Assembly: GCA_025266875.1 (NCBI GenBank)
Contig: JALLLT010000030.1
Span: 310,001-374,000 of the forward strand
Source: Fennellomyces sp. T-0311
Lineage: Eukaryota > Mucoromycota > Mucoromycetes > Mucorales > Lichtheimiaceae
DNA: 64,000 nucleotides
Direction: 5' to 3'
Shown here: positions 10,145-21,673 of the stretch, piece after piece
Layout of the letters: each line of letters opens with the position of its first letter
Numbering within the stretch: position 1 is the first letter of the stretch
Made by a program: the position numbers and the translations under genes
Notes under the pieces: generated by a model
Database searches by the model: none
Told to the model about the DNA's origin: nothing
Seen by the model: only the letters and a program-made list of their open reading frames with translations

Positions 10145-10998
10145 AATAGTGGCGGCAAAACTAGAATTAAATATATATGTAGGCTATTTATGCTACTTGC
10201 ATTCCTATTATGAAATTCATTATACGTAACAAGGAATTTTGTTTGCACCGAAGATAAGAGAAAAATGATAAAGAAGTTTAATTTCGGGTATTCCTAGGAT
10301 GTGGAAATGTACCTTAATTAAGTAGGGTGTGCATGGGTATATTTTATAATATATCATCGCAGATAAAAGTAAGCATTTTTGCATGCGGCATTTCATTTAT
10401 CAGAAAATCGGCCGTTCCTTAAAGGGATACACGGATAGTGAAAAAAAAACACTGTTTATTAAACAGAATACACATGGCTTCTATCATCGTTTCAAGTGTT
10501 AGCGTATTCCAAGCCTTCGTTATGCAGATGGGAACTTCCGTACATATCCAAACTGACCCGCCCTAAAGGTGAAGAAGCACTTGACTTTGATAGCCCATAA
10601 CATTGAATTCAATTCAATTCAAGCTATCAAGTGATGTGAAACTCCTAAAAATCATCTCTCAACTCCTTGCTCACATACAATGTATTGGTGCGCAACGTGT
10701 AGTCCTGACCGTTATGCAGTAAACTGCTCATATTGTCGCATAAACCGCGTGATCATATTCTGACCTTATTCCGTACTTTGTATTTGTTTTTTGGCGACAA
10801 GTATCTTTTTTATACGGAGATACATGACCATTGCTGTTGATATGGATAACTCTAAACAATAGATATATTTGCAAGCACACGATTCCTAAATTATCGTAAT
10901 AATTTTCATCTGCAGTATGCGTTTGACATTATTTCCGGCAACTAGCATTGCTTTAAAGAAATTTTAGCTTATTCTGTAATTCTTGATGATATTTTTCT
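10145..10998. other. spacer between copies 7 and 8
   Basis: No gene recognised. A GATAAAGAAGTTTAA word at 10267-10281 matches the family upstream block. A CATAAATA element at about 10195-10202 is the likely TATA of copy 7. Confidence 0.45.
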
Positions 10999-11562
10999 TT
11001 AATATTTGTAGTATGCATCAGGTTTAAGTTTGGGTACTACATTGTAGTAAGCATTATAAAGATTGAGGACTCTTCCATCTGGATCGAATACCGTTATTCC
11101 TGGATGTTGGCTGGTACCACCGACCTCGATCGAGCCTGTTCTAGGACAGTTAACCTGGTAAGTATCGATGTGTCTTTCATTGCTATAAAGCCCGAACTAG
11201 ATAATGGCAATTTATAATACGTACTGTAAGTTTTTAACCTCGCTTATTATAAAACTTACAGTAATCCTGATTACCGCAAGTGGATTTAACGTTGGGTTAC
11301 ACTCCTTTGTGGTATGAAGGGAGCATTTCCTGTTACCAGCGTGTACTCTATTATCGTAAATATTTTATATCTCGATTAGTAAATTTTATGTAAATCATTA
11401 TGCTACATGTGAGTTCGGCATAGCACCTACCAGGTTTGGTCCTGAACGTACGAACTTAATAGATATTGACGTATAATCTTTCTGCTTGTTATAGTTACAA
11501 AAGCTGTATACAAAGCACGGTAAAACAGCAAGGATAACGGTGAAAACGGATGAAAAGCGCAT
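10999..11562 (-). CDS. CVYN-family protein, copy 8, divergent
   Basis: Exons 11562-11427, 11345-11260 and 11196-10999 add to 420 nt, giving 139 residues. It keeps the layout (MRFSSVFTVILAVLPCFVYS, then FCNYNKQ; exon 2 AGNRKCSLHTTKECNP; exon 3 with VFDPDGRVLNLYNAYYNVV) but is the most diverged copy: the CC pair is CS, the HTVAVK core is HPGITV, and an extra cysteine appears in exon 3 (VNCPRTG). Intron 1 is phase 1 rather than 2: only the donor GTGCTA with the second AG of the acceptor word AGAG keeps the frame. TATAAATA lies 37 bp upstream and the GATAAAG block at 11686. It may have taken a different disulfide pattern. Function unknown. Confidence 0.7.
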
Positions 11563-12690
11563 AGTATTGGTAGTAAAAATGTAATCACATATGTAAACTA
11601 TTTATATTAGCATTTTTATTAGCAAACAGCTCACAGAGTCGATATCACTATGATTATTTTGCAAACAGAGTGTAAGAGATCAAGTGATAAAGAAATCTGT
11701 TTAGGAGTAGCGTACAGTGCCGCTATGCCTTTTATAGATAAAATCCGATGAAGTGGATGTTTCAGAATTCGAATACTTAGCGCATGTGTATCAAACCGGC
11801 AAACTCGTTAATACCGCAATATATTTTAAAAATAAGATGATATTCTATATCTCAACTTCGTTGTTAAATGTAAAGGACATTAACAAAGTTCACTTCAACA
11901 GTATTTAATCGCAAATTCGGCTGAGTTTGTAGAGTGAGTTTCCAAAAGACAGACATAAGGTCAAAGTCAAGATACTTTCTATTGAACAAACTACATACCT
12001 TGTTATGTGTGCGTATCTGGACAGAGTGACCATAATATACTCTCCTGAAGATCGAATAATAACCACGTTGCCTAACTGTGACGAAAATGATTATCGTGCA
12101 GAAACTGAGTTTATGTGAATGACCAATCTTGATGTATAAAACTCGGATGAAGGGGTGGAATGACCTACAGACAAATGATTTGGACTCTGTCGATAGCTTT
12201 ATTAAAGTTGCTATAGTCGTAATGGTGGGAACAAAAAGAAGAGATAAAAGTGCTTATAATGAAAAGCTGACATCCGTCATCGGTGGATAGTAAGATCCAG
12301 CAAAGATCAAATTCACAGTCAATCTCAAGCTCAACGTCAGTTCTTTTATATATTCTATCCGACAAATATTTTGAATATAGAATAGGTCATTATTCTATCC
12401 ATATTATGTGGTAACAAAGTAGTTGTCAAAGGATGTAAAGATGCTTTCATTTAAGCAGAAGCCTATACGTATTTGTGCTTTGAAACCAAAAGCGAACTCT
12501 AATAAGATGTGCATGTACGTTGCTACCGTTACTTATTTCAAATGACGAACAAAATCCAAGTGTAAATCTGTATCTTTGATTTCGTAAACTTTTGCGTGTT
12601 GAATTTAGTCATGCTTCATCTAGTAAACTTTCAGAGTACTAGCATCATCCGTATTTAAGGGCGTTCAGGCTACGTCCTACATTTAGAAGA
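11563..12690. other. spacer between copies 8 and 9
   Basis: The family TATA and upstream block of copy 8 lie at 11599-11606 and 11686-11750. Beyond them nothing was recognised; the minus-strand open frame at 12165-12365 has no family motif or signal peptide and is probably chance. Confidence 0.45.
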
Positions 12691-13252
12691 CTATCTTTGG
12701 ATCCTCACGGGGTCCCATTTTGCACCATACTCGATGACTAGGTCAGTGTAGTTTGTCCCATCCACCTTTTTGACTGCTACAGTATGGTGCTCCCTGTCAC
12801 CGTCCACTGTTACCGAGCCATCAGCAGGAAGTGTAACAGAAAAGTGGGTCTTCTTTACTTGCTCAAAGACTCGAGCAACCTAGGCAGTACTTTCAATTAA
12901 TTCGAAATTAAAACTTTCAAACGTCAGGACTACTGCGACTCACATAGAGCTTGACTACAGTTTTCGGGTCTTCGATATTCGGATTACAGTTAGGGTCGGT
13001 GTAAGAGCAGCACTCCCTTCCACTGGGAGGATAGACTACTTTGCGGAAAGGACTATATGCTTATATAAATATATGACGGTAACGGTGTCATTTTTTTTTT
13101 AAAAAAAACACCTACTTTACATGCTCAGTGCTAAATTTGTACTGTCGCACGTCCAATTGTGTGACATCGCTGTGTCTGTTATAGACGCAGTAGCTGTATG
13201 CGGAGTACGCCAAGGCGGTGAGGGTAAATGTTAAAAGAGGTAGGAAGCGCAT
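12691..13252 (-). CDS. CVYN-family small secreted protein, copy 9
   Basis: Exons 13252-13116, 13052-12944 and 12879-12691 total 435 nt, giving 144 residues. Signal peptide MRFLPLLTFTLTALAYSAYS, then YCVYNRHSDVTQLDVRQY. Exon 2 reads FRKVVYPPSGRECCSYTDPN with CNP following; exon 3 FSVTLPADGS and DGDREHHTVAVKKVDGTNY, then IEYGAKWDPVRIQR. As in copy 5, exon 1 must use a GTAGGT donor to give phase 2. All four cysteines conserved. The C-terminal YGA segment matches copy 7, suggesting these two are close relatives. A TATAAAAT element lies about 43 bp upstream. Function unknown. Confidence 0.82.
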
Positions 13253-14485
13253 GATGTGGTTGGTAGGATTGATTCTGTAGCCGTTACGCTGGCATTTTAT
13301 ACTGCTTTTATCCAACCCCCCCCCCAAAAAAAAGAACCATTGACGACAAGCGAATGTTCATGACATATGAGACCACCGATCTCAACGCAGCATATAAGCA
13401 CTTAAACTAGTCGATAATATTTTTATTGATTCTTAAAATGACCTCATCTGTCAATGAGAGATATCGACTTTTTTTGTGCAATTTGAACAAGTTGCAACTT
13501 TCTCTGGATATACGTATAGGAGGGCAGCTTCAATCTGTTAGCATATCCTTCGCGTAGTATTTACGGAAATTTAACGCATTGATTTCTTTATACTTCATAT
13601 AATTCATTGTGAAAGCGAAACTAAAAGCCTCCTAAATGTGATAGCTGATAGCTATTACATATGCTAACGGATCCATTCTGGCAACACTCAACGCGGGACT
13701 TCAAAACCAGTCCTAAAGCAACCAACGAAGCGTCGATCGTGAAATGACTTCAACATGACTTTTTCATTGATCCATCCTATTTGAAAAAATAAAGTATGAA
13801 GATGATTAGTAAAAAGTATCTAGCAGCTATCAGCATTCGTATATTGCCTATAAGTGAATGGCAAGATTGTACACGCTTATATACGGGAGCTATATACTTT
13901 ACATCCTGAAGCTAGAGCTAGCAACTGGGATAATTAGGCCAGAGGACCGATTGAATGTTACACCACGGCCTGACCACTCGGAACACTTGAATTTTTAATG
14001 ATTATATTCGTAAAGCCTCACTTTTTTTACTACTATTATGTTCTACTTCTTTTCACAGTGTGACTTTAAAACGAGTATAAGTAGCGAGGAATCGCATAAC
14101 AAATGAAGCAGTTAACTACACACATACAATTTGAATATATCCTCAAGCAAAAGTCTTGACATTCTTTGATTTAAACAAGCCAAAAGCGCTGTGATCTATA
14201 CTTTTGTTAACTCAGAAACCTCAAATCTCTTTTTAAACCCTTTATTACGGTTCTTCGCGAACTATTGTTCACAGCAATACAAAACCCCACAACAGCATGT
14301 GCCTCATTTTTACGGACTTTGGTTAGGGATACTGGTGTCGGATAAACATATTTGACAAGGCACAGTCCTGGATACGTGACCGTTGGGTACCCAACCGTAT
14401 TCTGTAAAGCGAGTTGTCAGCTAGAAACGCAATTAAAAAAGTTATACATTGTTACAACGTTTCTGGTTCTCCAGAAACGCTGATA
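13253..14485. other. spacer left of the MITE
   Basis: No gene recognised. Low-complexity runs (C9 then A8 near 13315-13330) and AT-rich sequence only. Confidence 0.45.
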
Positions 14486-15176
14486 CAGTGGCCGCTCGCT
14501 ATAATGATATTTTTTATAACGATATTTCGATATAACGATATAATTTCCAATTCACCGGGGTGGTACGCGGTAAAATATCGTTATATTTATATAGTGATTA
14601 GTTATATCACTCATCCGAAATATCGTTATATCGAGCGAACCAATGATGGTTTGCTTGGCGCTACTTCGCTTTTTCGGGTCAAGTTTCTGGATCGTTTTTC
14701 CAAGAAATTAGATGACCTGAATATCCAATTCATCTTCAACTACCGTCAAATCAAGAAGGTCATTCAAATGTCATTTTCTTTCCATTCTCGAGAAAATCGG
14801 AGTTTCTTCACCATCCTCATGCCCTTATCTTTATGCAACCGCTTCTGCCTTCTGGATTGTCACCTACCTTACAGGTTCGCAATTATCGAAAGTAATAAGG
14901 CAAGATGACATATTAAAAAATAAGTGATAATGATGTATGTCAAAAAAGCATCCATACTTTATTACCGCCCATTTAACTGTTTAATAGACACATTTGCATT
15001 TCTTTGTAAGATTCTAGAGCTTTTTTTTCGTTTTTTTCATGCGCAGATGTATATGAGCTATGGGTAACTATTTAGCCGGATATTTCTTTTCGGAGTGTTA
15101 ATTTTATATAACGATAATTCGCTATAACGATATGACTTTGGCTGCACCGTCATATCGTTATAGCGAGCGGCCACTG
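14486..15176. mobile_element. 691-bp pogo/Tigger-like MITE with TA target duplication
   Basis: The left end starts CAGTGGCCGCTCGCTATA at 14486 and the right end is its inverted complement finishing at 15176; 24 of the first 25 bases match. TA flanks both sides (14484-14485 and 15177-15178), the target duplication of Tc1/mariner elements. The CAGTGG start followed by CTCG.TATAACGA is typical of pogo/Tigger termini. Subterminal regions hold repeated ATAACGATAT/ATATCGTTAT palindromes. No transposase is recognisable inside, so it is non-autonomous and would depend on a transposase elsewhere. An open frame crossing the left end (14414-14908) appears to be chance. Confidence 0.85.
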
Positions 15177-16274
15177 TAATCACTCCAGCGTCAACTCCTA
15201 ATTATGTTTAGATTAGTTCAAAAGTTATGATTTATTTTATAGAAGGCAATTGACCTGCTCCTAAAGGTATTAGGTCCCTAAGTTCAGATTATGTTCTAGG
15301 TTAGTCATTACGTCCTTGACAATTCCATCTTAGGCAAGGTCATGTCGGTCGATCCACAAGTTATAAGTCTTTGAATTTTCAGGTCCAACAGCTTTGACTG
15401 TTTGAAGATGACCATTGGTCCATATCTGTCCGTCGTGAATCATAGTAGCCTGCAGAAATTTTGCCATATACTTGGTTCTGGACGATGGACCCATTATTAA
15501 ACAAGCCAAAAAGCTTTATATCTTTTTTTCAGCTAAATCGCCCTTTTCTAATTCTTTTCTGAACTTGTTCTGTGCATCTGAGTTCATATGACTTTATACA
15601 CAACAGGCTCTAATCACAGTAACCTTGTAACGAGTGAAATCTGCCTGCGCGACCTACGGTTTCCTTTGCTAATTTTTAGTCATATTTTATAATATAATAG
15701 GCATTCATTCATCTTCCTTTTATCTTTTATTTCAACCTCTTTATTAGTGTGTGACCTCTGTGCAAGTATAATAGCCTGGTTTTCCAGAGCGAATAAAGCA
15801 TGAACCAATACTCACTTTATACACCAACATTAGGCAAAGTCTTGATATCTTTTTGATCTGAATAAGTCAAACATGTTAAGATCAATTACTTATGTTAAAT
15901 CATCCAGTCTACACACCTTTTTATAACTCTTAACTCATCTGTGTGAAGTACCGTTCACGATCTAATAAGCCAACGCATCGCCTTTTGGAAACGATCCAAC
16001 GATCGTCTGTTCGACAATGTTCCCGTTGACGTTATTCCACCACTATGTTAAATGACGGGAGAATTTTTGAGTATAATATAAGAGGTGCCGTTGATGTGAT
16101 AGTATGCATATTACGTATTGATCGTAGTAAAATACAGTATAATCAATTTTTATTTTAAATGATAAACTCAAATACAAAAACTAGTATTTCTATAGATGAA
16201 TGGAGGGCAAAATTGGTTTTGGCTGTACGTTTCTAACAAAGCAGGAACTCTAGCAGTCAGTGTCATTGACTGAC
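15177..16274. other. spacer right of the MITE
   Basis: No gene recognised. Three loosely similar stretches (near 14160, 15490 and 15840) share words such as AACAAGCCAAAA and a pattern of CTTT/AACTC motifs, suggesting an old degenerate repeat, but the similarity is weak. Confidence 0.35.
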
Positions 16275-17004
16275 TTAGTAAGTTTCAGTCTTGTTGTGCA
16301 GTTGAGGTAGAGTCGTATTCCGCAAGTTATGTTGAATCTTACTCTCCAATTGATGTTGGGACTTGTTATGCAGCTGCGGTCGGGTGTTGCTCTCCAATTG
16401 ATGCTGAGCCTTGATCTGCGATTGATGTTGTTTGTTTTCGAGATCTGTACGTGTCTTGTTCAGATTTAAATTCCACTTTGCGGCGTACACAATTTTTGTT
16501 TCCTGATAGACCCTTCCGTCCGGCCATTTAACAGCTACAGTGTGATGTTGTAAGTCACCATCTACTATAAGATCGCCAGATGCAGGAAGCGTGACCGAAA
16601 ACTGGCATACTCCCATTCCCTCCGGAGACGCACGCTGGATCTAAATACGTACTTTTAATAAGTATTTTGACAATCTATTAACGTCGGAACAAAAGACATA
16701 CCCAAAGCGTAACCACGGAATTGGGAAGCAAGTATGGGTTGCAGGATTGACTGGTATGGGGGCAGCACGAGTTAGCACCTGCAGCTACCTGCTGATCAAA
16801 AGAGCTATGTATATGCATGAGTAAACTGTGATAAAAAACCGCCTTATATAACATAACTTACCTCCATCTTTCTTTACCACTTCTAGTGTCATATTGATGT
16901 ACGTTTAAAACTGTGTTGTCGCTATGCTTGTTGTAAACACAGTAGCCGTATGCATAATACGGCAAGGTAGTAAGAGTGAATGCTAACAAGGATAAGAAGC
17001 GCAT
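16275..17004 (-). CDS. CVYN-family secreted protein, copy 10, with long repeat tail
   Basis: Exons 17004-16862, 16804-16702 and 16640-16275 total 612 nt, giving 203 residues, the longest copy. Signal peptide MRFLSLLAFTLTTLPYYAYG, then YCVYNKHSDNTVLNVHQY. Exon 2 has the CC pair and SCNP but lost most of the KE.. context (AAGANSCCPHTSQ). Exon 3 has FSVTLPASGD and DGDLQHHTVAVKWPDGRVY. After the module a tail of about 70 residues is rich in Gln, His, Asn and Lys with internal repeats of QHQLES and PQLHNK. The tail resembles a longer version of that in copy 1. Function unknown; the tail could bind polyanions or metal, which is speculation. Confidence 0.8.
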
Positions 17005-18064
17005 GGCGCGGATAGCAAGAGTGTAATTATAGTGCTGTACTTCACAGGTGTACAACGACATTTATATTCCTTTCATCCTCAATGTATTCATTGTCAATTA
17101 TGGAAGTTTTTGTCTTTCATTTTTCACAGACTGTAGAAAACGAATCAAAGAGATCCGGGCCCTAGATACGCACATTCGGTCACCGGATGATATCCAGTAA
17201 TATGAAATACTATAACTTTTTGAATAAAAGCTGAGACAATGAGCACTGTAATCTGTTTAGTAGAAAGCGCGACTTTCTGAAAGTGATACAAAATGAAGGA
17301 GAAACAAATCATATATCAGAAGTGATGTATCCTTTAATGATGATGATAGAATCATTATAAGACTTTAGGCGCGCTATATATATACGTAAGCGCTTCCATA
17401 CCTGAATTTGACATAAAAAAAGCAGAGTACCTTCTAAAAGCACTATACAAGTTGCTGCAACTTTTATTGTAGATTGCAGTAGCCCAGAACAAGTGATATG
17501 TTTTCATACATTTAGAGAGGTGTGTGAAACCATCAAAGTTAGGGCTTCTGCTTTCCTTCTCTCGACGAATAGAGTATACCCGTATTTTCCTTCATTGCAT
17601 AATTAATAGCCCACTGACATTTTAATGACATGAAAGGCCTTATCAAAGAGCGTAGATATTTTTTTATATTTTCATTCGTTTGAGCATTAAGCAGAATATA
17701 TGTACCACTTCGAAACTAGAATCTGTAAAGGAATCATAATGCTACAGTTTATTTTATGAGCGGTAATGGATCTGTTCCTAAAGAAGTTGTAACATACGTG
17801 CTTCATCTGCATTTATTTTAATAAATTTCCAACAAAGCGCTACTACAGCATTTCCAGAAGGAATCTTTGATTCATTGTATTAACTTATACGTTTGTATTA
17901 AAAGAAGTTTTCTGTCGACCAACAGACATCGCCCGTCTACTGCGCCTAAGACTAGCTAGCATTATGCGATTTATAATGAATTTTTGCTTTAGGACTAATG
18001 TCGTCTTTCTGCAAGGTTTTCTGCGCGCGCCTTGTTCAAATTTGGACCCCAATTTGCAACAGCC
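17005..18064. other. spacer, no gene recognised
   Basis: A TATA-like element for copy 10 lies near 17060-17068. The rest shows no family motif or other recognisable gene. Confidence 0.45.
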
Positions 18065-18577
18065 TTAACTGTATTTGTAATAGAACTTCCCATCAGCGCG
18101 ACTAAAATACACACTGTGGTATAGATCGTTTCCCACTATTTCTACCAAGCCATTGTTATGAAGCGTAACTGAAAAGTAGCTAATCTTAAATCCTTCTCTA
18201 TGATTCGCACGCCCGATCGAGATGGTCTCCTATGATAAGTATGCTAGAACTTAACATCAAGTTAACTATGTTATAACTAAAGCTTGGCAATATCATCTCA
18301 GGTCATATTTGTAGTGGAGGACTGATTGGTTTGAAGATAACATGCGCTTTTGAACGAAAATATTGTTTCATTGAAGATGCTATGCATTTTGGAGAGTAAA
18401 TTGTAATAAAAGATTACGAGGTATATAACACCTACTCTAGGCTTTCGCTTTTGTTATCCTTGTGATACTGACGTAGACGTAGGACTGAATCATCGCGAAG
18501 CTTGCTGTAGACAGAATAGCTGTGTGCGTAGTACGGAAAATAGCTAGAGTGAATGCTAACAAAGATAGAAAGCGCAT
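18065..18577 (-). pseudogene. CVYN-family copy 11, broken
   Basis: The signal peptide region starts normally (MRFLSLLAFTLAI) from ATG at 18575-18577, but one base is missing right after it; the following YYAHSYSVYSKLRDDS continues in another frame. The YCVYN cysteine is Ser. Exon 2 has an in-frame TGA at 18298-18300, lacks the KECC context and has a poor donor. Exon 3 (18226-18065) is still open and reads YFSVTLHNNGLVEIVGNDLY with a normal stop. TATAAATA at 18636-18643 and the GATAAAG block at 18692 survive upstream. Confidence 0.75.
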
Positions 18578-19130
18578 AATGCTGATAATGAAAGTGAATC
18601 GGTGGTGTACGTATCCTTCCGTGGAATATCCATGATATTTATATTAATTGCTGTTGCTCGCAGGAGCCGTTGTCTTTCCTCTTGCGCGAAAGATAAAGAA
18701 ATCGAGCTTCGGGGTCTCTGAACAACTTCAGAAACATGCACTCCTATGCCTTTCGAGGGTAAAGAGCGAGATAAGAAAAAGCTACATTTTCATGTTATTG
18801 CACTGCGCCCATTGAAGGCGGAGCTGCCGAGATCATAACATTCGCTACCAACTTTTTATACATACAGACTGGATTTATGCGACGTGTGATAGCAACGGTG
18901 ATATTAAAGTGGCCAGAAAGAGCATTATAGTCGCACGACTTCCTCTGGATTTGCATGACAATAGAAAGAATCCCCTGTAGAATCAATCTGTATACCCTAA
19001 TCCCCACAATACCGCTTTGAACTGTGCGCAGTAGTAGCTGCCGTCAAGCGTAAGCCGAAAGAGCTGCAATTTCAATTTCAGTGCAGTGAAGACTTTCTTA
19101 AGCTGTTTCTTTTCAGCCTTTAATCAAATA
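18578..19130. other. boundary between the array and housekeeping genes
   Basis: Holds the TATA box and upstream block of copy 11 and the 5' flank of SAP18. No further gene recognised. Confidence 0.45.
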
Positions 19131-19847
19131 ATGACCACGACGATCGATCGCGAGAAAGTATGTGATTTACTTCTCTTTCTTTAGCTGATTCAACATTTAT
19201 TGACACAACCAACTACAGGAATGTCCCTTCTTGCTTAGAATCTTCACAAAAAACAATGGTCATCACTTGTAAGTTCTTCGTGTCGGCTGGATTCAATGAA
19301 ACGACGCTAATCCACGAAACAGACTCAACGATTTCACGGTGACCAGCGTACCAACCTCGGATGAGCTTCAATTATATACCTGGTAAACAAGCATTGATTA
19401 TAGGCTGTGCGGATCTAATGGCGTAAATATAGGAGAAATGCCACGTTAGAAGAATTAGGACAACTTATCCAAGAAGTGGTCCCTGAAGCGCAACACCCTG
19501 ACGCGCGTATAGCGTTCCGTCTGATTTATCTTGACAGCCAAAGAGGCGTGTACCGTTCACGAGACTTGGGTCGCGTCATGAATATCAAGCCAACACCGGA
19601 TCAATCAAAGACGTTGGAGGAATGTCAGTTTTTCATCGGCGACTACTTGGACGTAGCTATCTATGTTGGACCACCACCATCACGTGGAATGGGACGACGT
19701 GGCAGTGACTGGGGACGCGATAGACCACGAGACAGACGCGACAATCGATTCAATGCTGGTGGTCGACGGGATAGAGATGGAAGGGACAGGGACGGACGGT
19801 TCCGACGAGACGACCGCGCTTTTGGTGGACGACGTGATCGCTTCTAA
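19131..19847 (+). CDS. SAP18: SAP18-like Sin3/splicing-associated protein
   Basis: Four exons (19131-19157, 19219-19268, 19323-19382, 19433-19847) give 183 residues. The N-terminus TTTIDREKECPFLLRIFTKN and the following VPTSDELQLYTW and IGDYLDVAI are diagnostic of the SAP18 ubiquitin-like fold. In animals SAP18 works in Sin3-HDAC and in ASAP/PSAP complexes at exon junctions; a similar nuclear adaptor role is inferred. The C-terminal 50 residues extend past the usual SAP18 fold as an Arg/Gly/Asp-rich tail (GMGRRGSDWGRDRPRDRRDN and on), typical of RNA-binding RGG-like regions. Introns are 54-61 nt. The Sds3-like gene at 25.9 kb is another Sin3-complex subunit. Confidence 0.88.
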
Positions 19848-20127
19848 CTGCCAGTCATTGGATTTGTTCACAAACGGGGACATTAAGCAAAAAAACATGT
19901 GTAATAAAAGTGTTGTCTTTCACGCCGCACAATCGATGGGATGGTACTCCGTACGTTGCCATGTGCACACTGCTTCATCTGTACCGATGGAAAATGCTTT
20001 GCTGGATAGTTGCTATGATGCACAATCGAAAAGGAGTACTAACGGGAGCCTCGCTGAGCGCGCGGAGAAACAATATTTTGCATTTCGAGTCGAAAAACGA
20101 CACGAGACCCTTTCTTCCTTTGCCAAC

Positions 20128-21667
20128 ATGGATACCGTACAAACCAACCAACAAGCTCAAGCCCAGAATGACTCGGCACACCCTAAAAATGCCGTCGTCA
20201 ATGAGTATATCTCGGACGCCGAAGAGGAAGAGGACGACGACGATGTACAAGTTGACAATGTCGAAGAAGGTAGAATCTACCATACCATTAAAATCTTCTT
20301 GGACATTCTAATCCAACAATGCCACTTTTAGGCCTTTTGGACGATTATCCTGATGACACTGAGGTTTGTACTGGCGCAATCGTCTGTCGTACTTTCTAGC
20401 ACCGGAGGCTTATACGGAAGTGTAGGAAATCGATGCTATCCACAACCGTATCTCAGATATCTCGAAGCTCGGTCTCGAACGGTTCAAGAATCTCGAGGTA
20501 AAGCGTGCAGGATAGATACGGTGCATATGCTCACATTACTGTACAGCGTATCTGTCTGCGCCAGAACTTGATTATAGATATCGAAGGACTGGAGCCGCTG
20601 CGCGAAACGCTCAAGGAATTGGATCTTTATGACAACAAGATATCGCATATCCGTGGCCTCGCAGAGCTGACAAATCTCAGGTGAGACATCCAATCCTGGC
20701 AAACGCATCGTTGTTTCTAAGACAATGCAGGGTACTAGATCTCTCGTTCAACAAGATCAAGCATATCAAGAACGTTGACATGTTGACCAATTTGGAGGAC
20801 ATTTACTTTGTCAGCAACCGCATTTCCAAGATTGAGAACCTGGACAAGCTTGAGCTCATCACCAACTTGGAGCTGGGAGCCAACAAGATCCGAGTAACGT
20901 TATTGGGCAGAGTAAAGTGAATCCCTGCACACTGACATTGAAACCCCTAGGTCATCGAGAACCTGGACAAGCTTGTGCGCTTAAGGCAACTGTGGTTGGG
21001 AAAAAACAAAATTGCTAGACTCGAGGTAATGACTTTCCTGCAGCGCGTGCACTGGTTCTCTAACTCGTGTCGTATCCACCAGAACTTGAGCCCACTCGCC
21101 AACCTTCGTATTCTGAGTATACAGAGCAACCGTCTCACAAAGCTCGAAAACCTGGAGGATCTTCATAATCTGGAAGAGATCTATCTTTCGCACAATGCCA
21201 TTGAAAAGCTTGAGGGTTTGGACAACAATGTGAGTTTCGACAAGGCTGGATCGACCAATGACTGATCCACCTGAAATAGCTCAAGCTGACAACGATCGAT
21301 ATCGCCAACAATCGAATCACCCACATCGAAAACCTGTCCCACCTCAAGAACCTGGAGGAGTTCTGGGTGCGTATTCCAGCATTTCCCGCATGACGTGCAT
21401 TAACGACGGATTCTAGGCAAACAACAACTTGCTTGAAAACCCATGCTATAACGAGTTGTCTGCCGAGTTGGGCAAGCTCGAGAACTTGACGACGGTGTAC
21501 CTCGAAGGAAACCCAATGCAAACGGAGAACCGGGCGACGTACAGAAACAAAGTGCATATGGCCTTGCCACAAGTGAAACAAATTGACGCCACGTGAGTGC
21601 TATAATAAGGAGTCCTCAGGGCCTTTGACTAATCTTTCCGTCTGGTTTTTTTAGATACATACGATAA
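20128..21667 (+). CDS. SDS22: Sds22-like PP1 regulatory subunit, leucine-rich repeats
   Basis: Ten exons: 20128-20269, 20332-20363, 20426-20497, 20547-20680, 20731-20893, 20951-21025, 21083-21229, 21280-21366, 21417-21592, 21655-21667, giving 346 residues with every phase consistent. After an acidic N-terminus (SDAEEEEDDDD) come about eleven 22-residue repeats of the Sds22 type (LDLSFNKIKHIKNVDMLTNL; LEEIYLSHNAIEKLEGLDNN) and the LRR-cap ending in DATYIR. Sds22 binds the catalytic subunit of protein phosphatase 1 and acts in its maturation and in mitosis, mainly in the nucleus. Several introns fall at repeat borders. Its stop lies 6 bp from the stop of the convergent HAD gene. Confidence 0.93.
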
Positions 21668-21673
21668 ACTGTA

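Noticed and set aside
12165..12365. Minus-strand frame between copies 8 and 9
   Set aside because: Has cysteines but none of the CVYN family motifs and no signal peptide.
14414..14908. Plus-strand open frame of 164 codons across the left end of the MITE
   Set aside because: It begins outside the element, crosses the terminal repeat and its palindromes, and has no transposase or other domain. Probably chance.
19663..20331. Plus-strand open frame of 222 codons
   Set aside because: Overlaps the end of SAP18 and the first SDS22 exons in another frame; composition reflects their Arg/Asp-rich codons.
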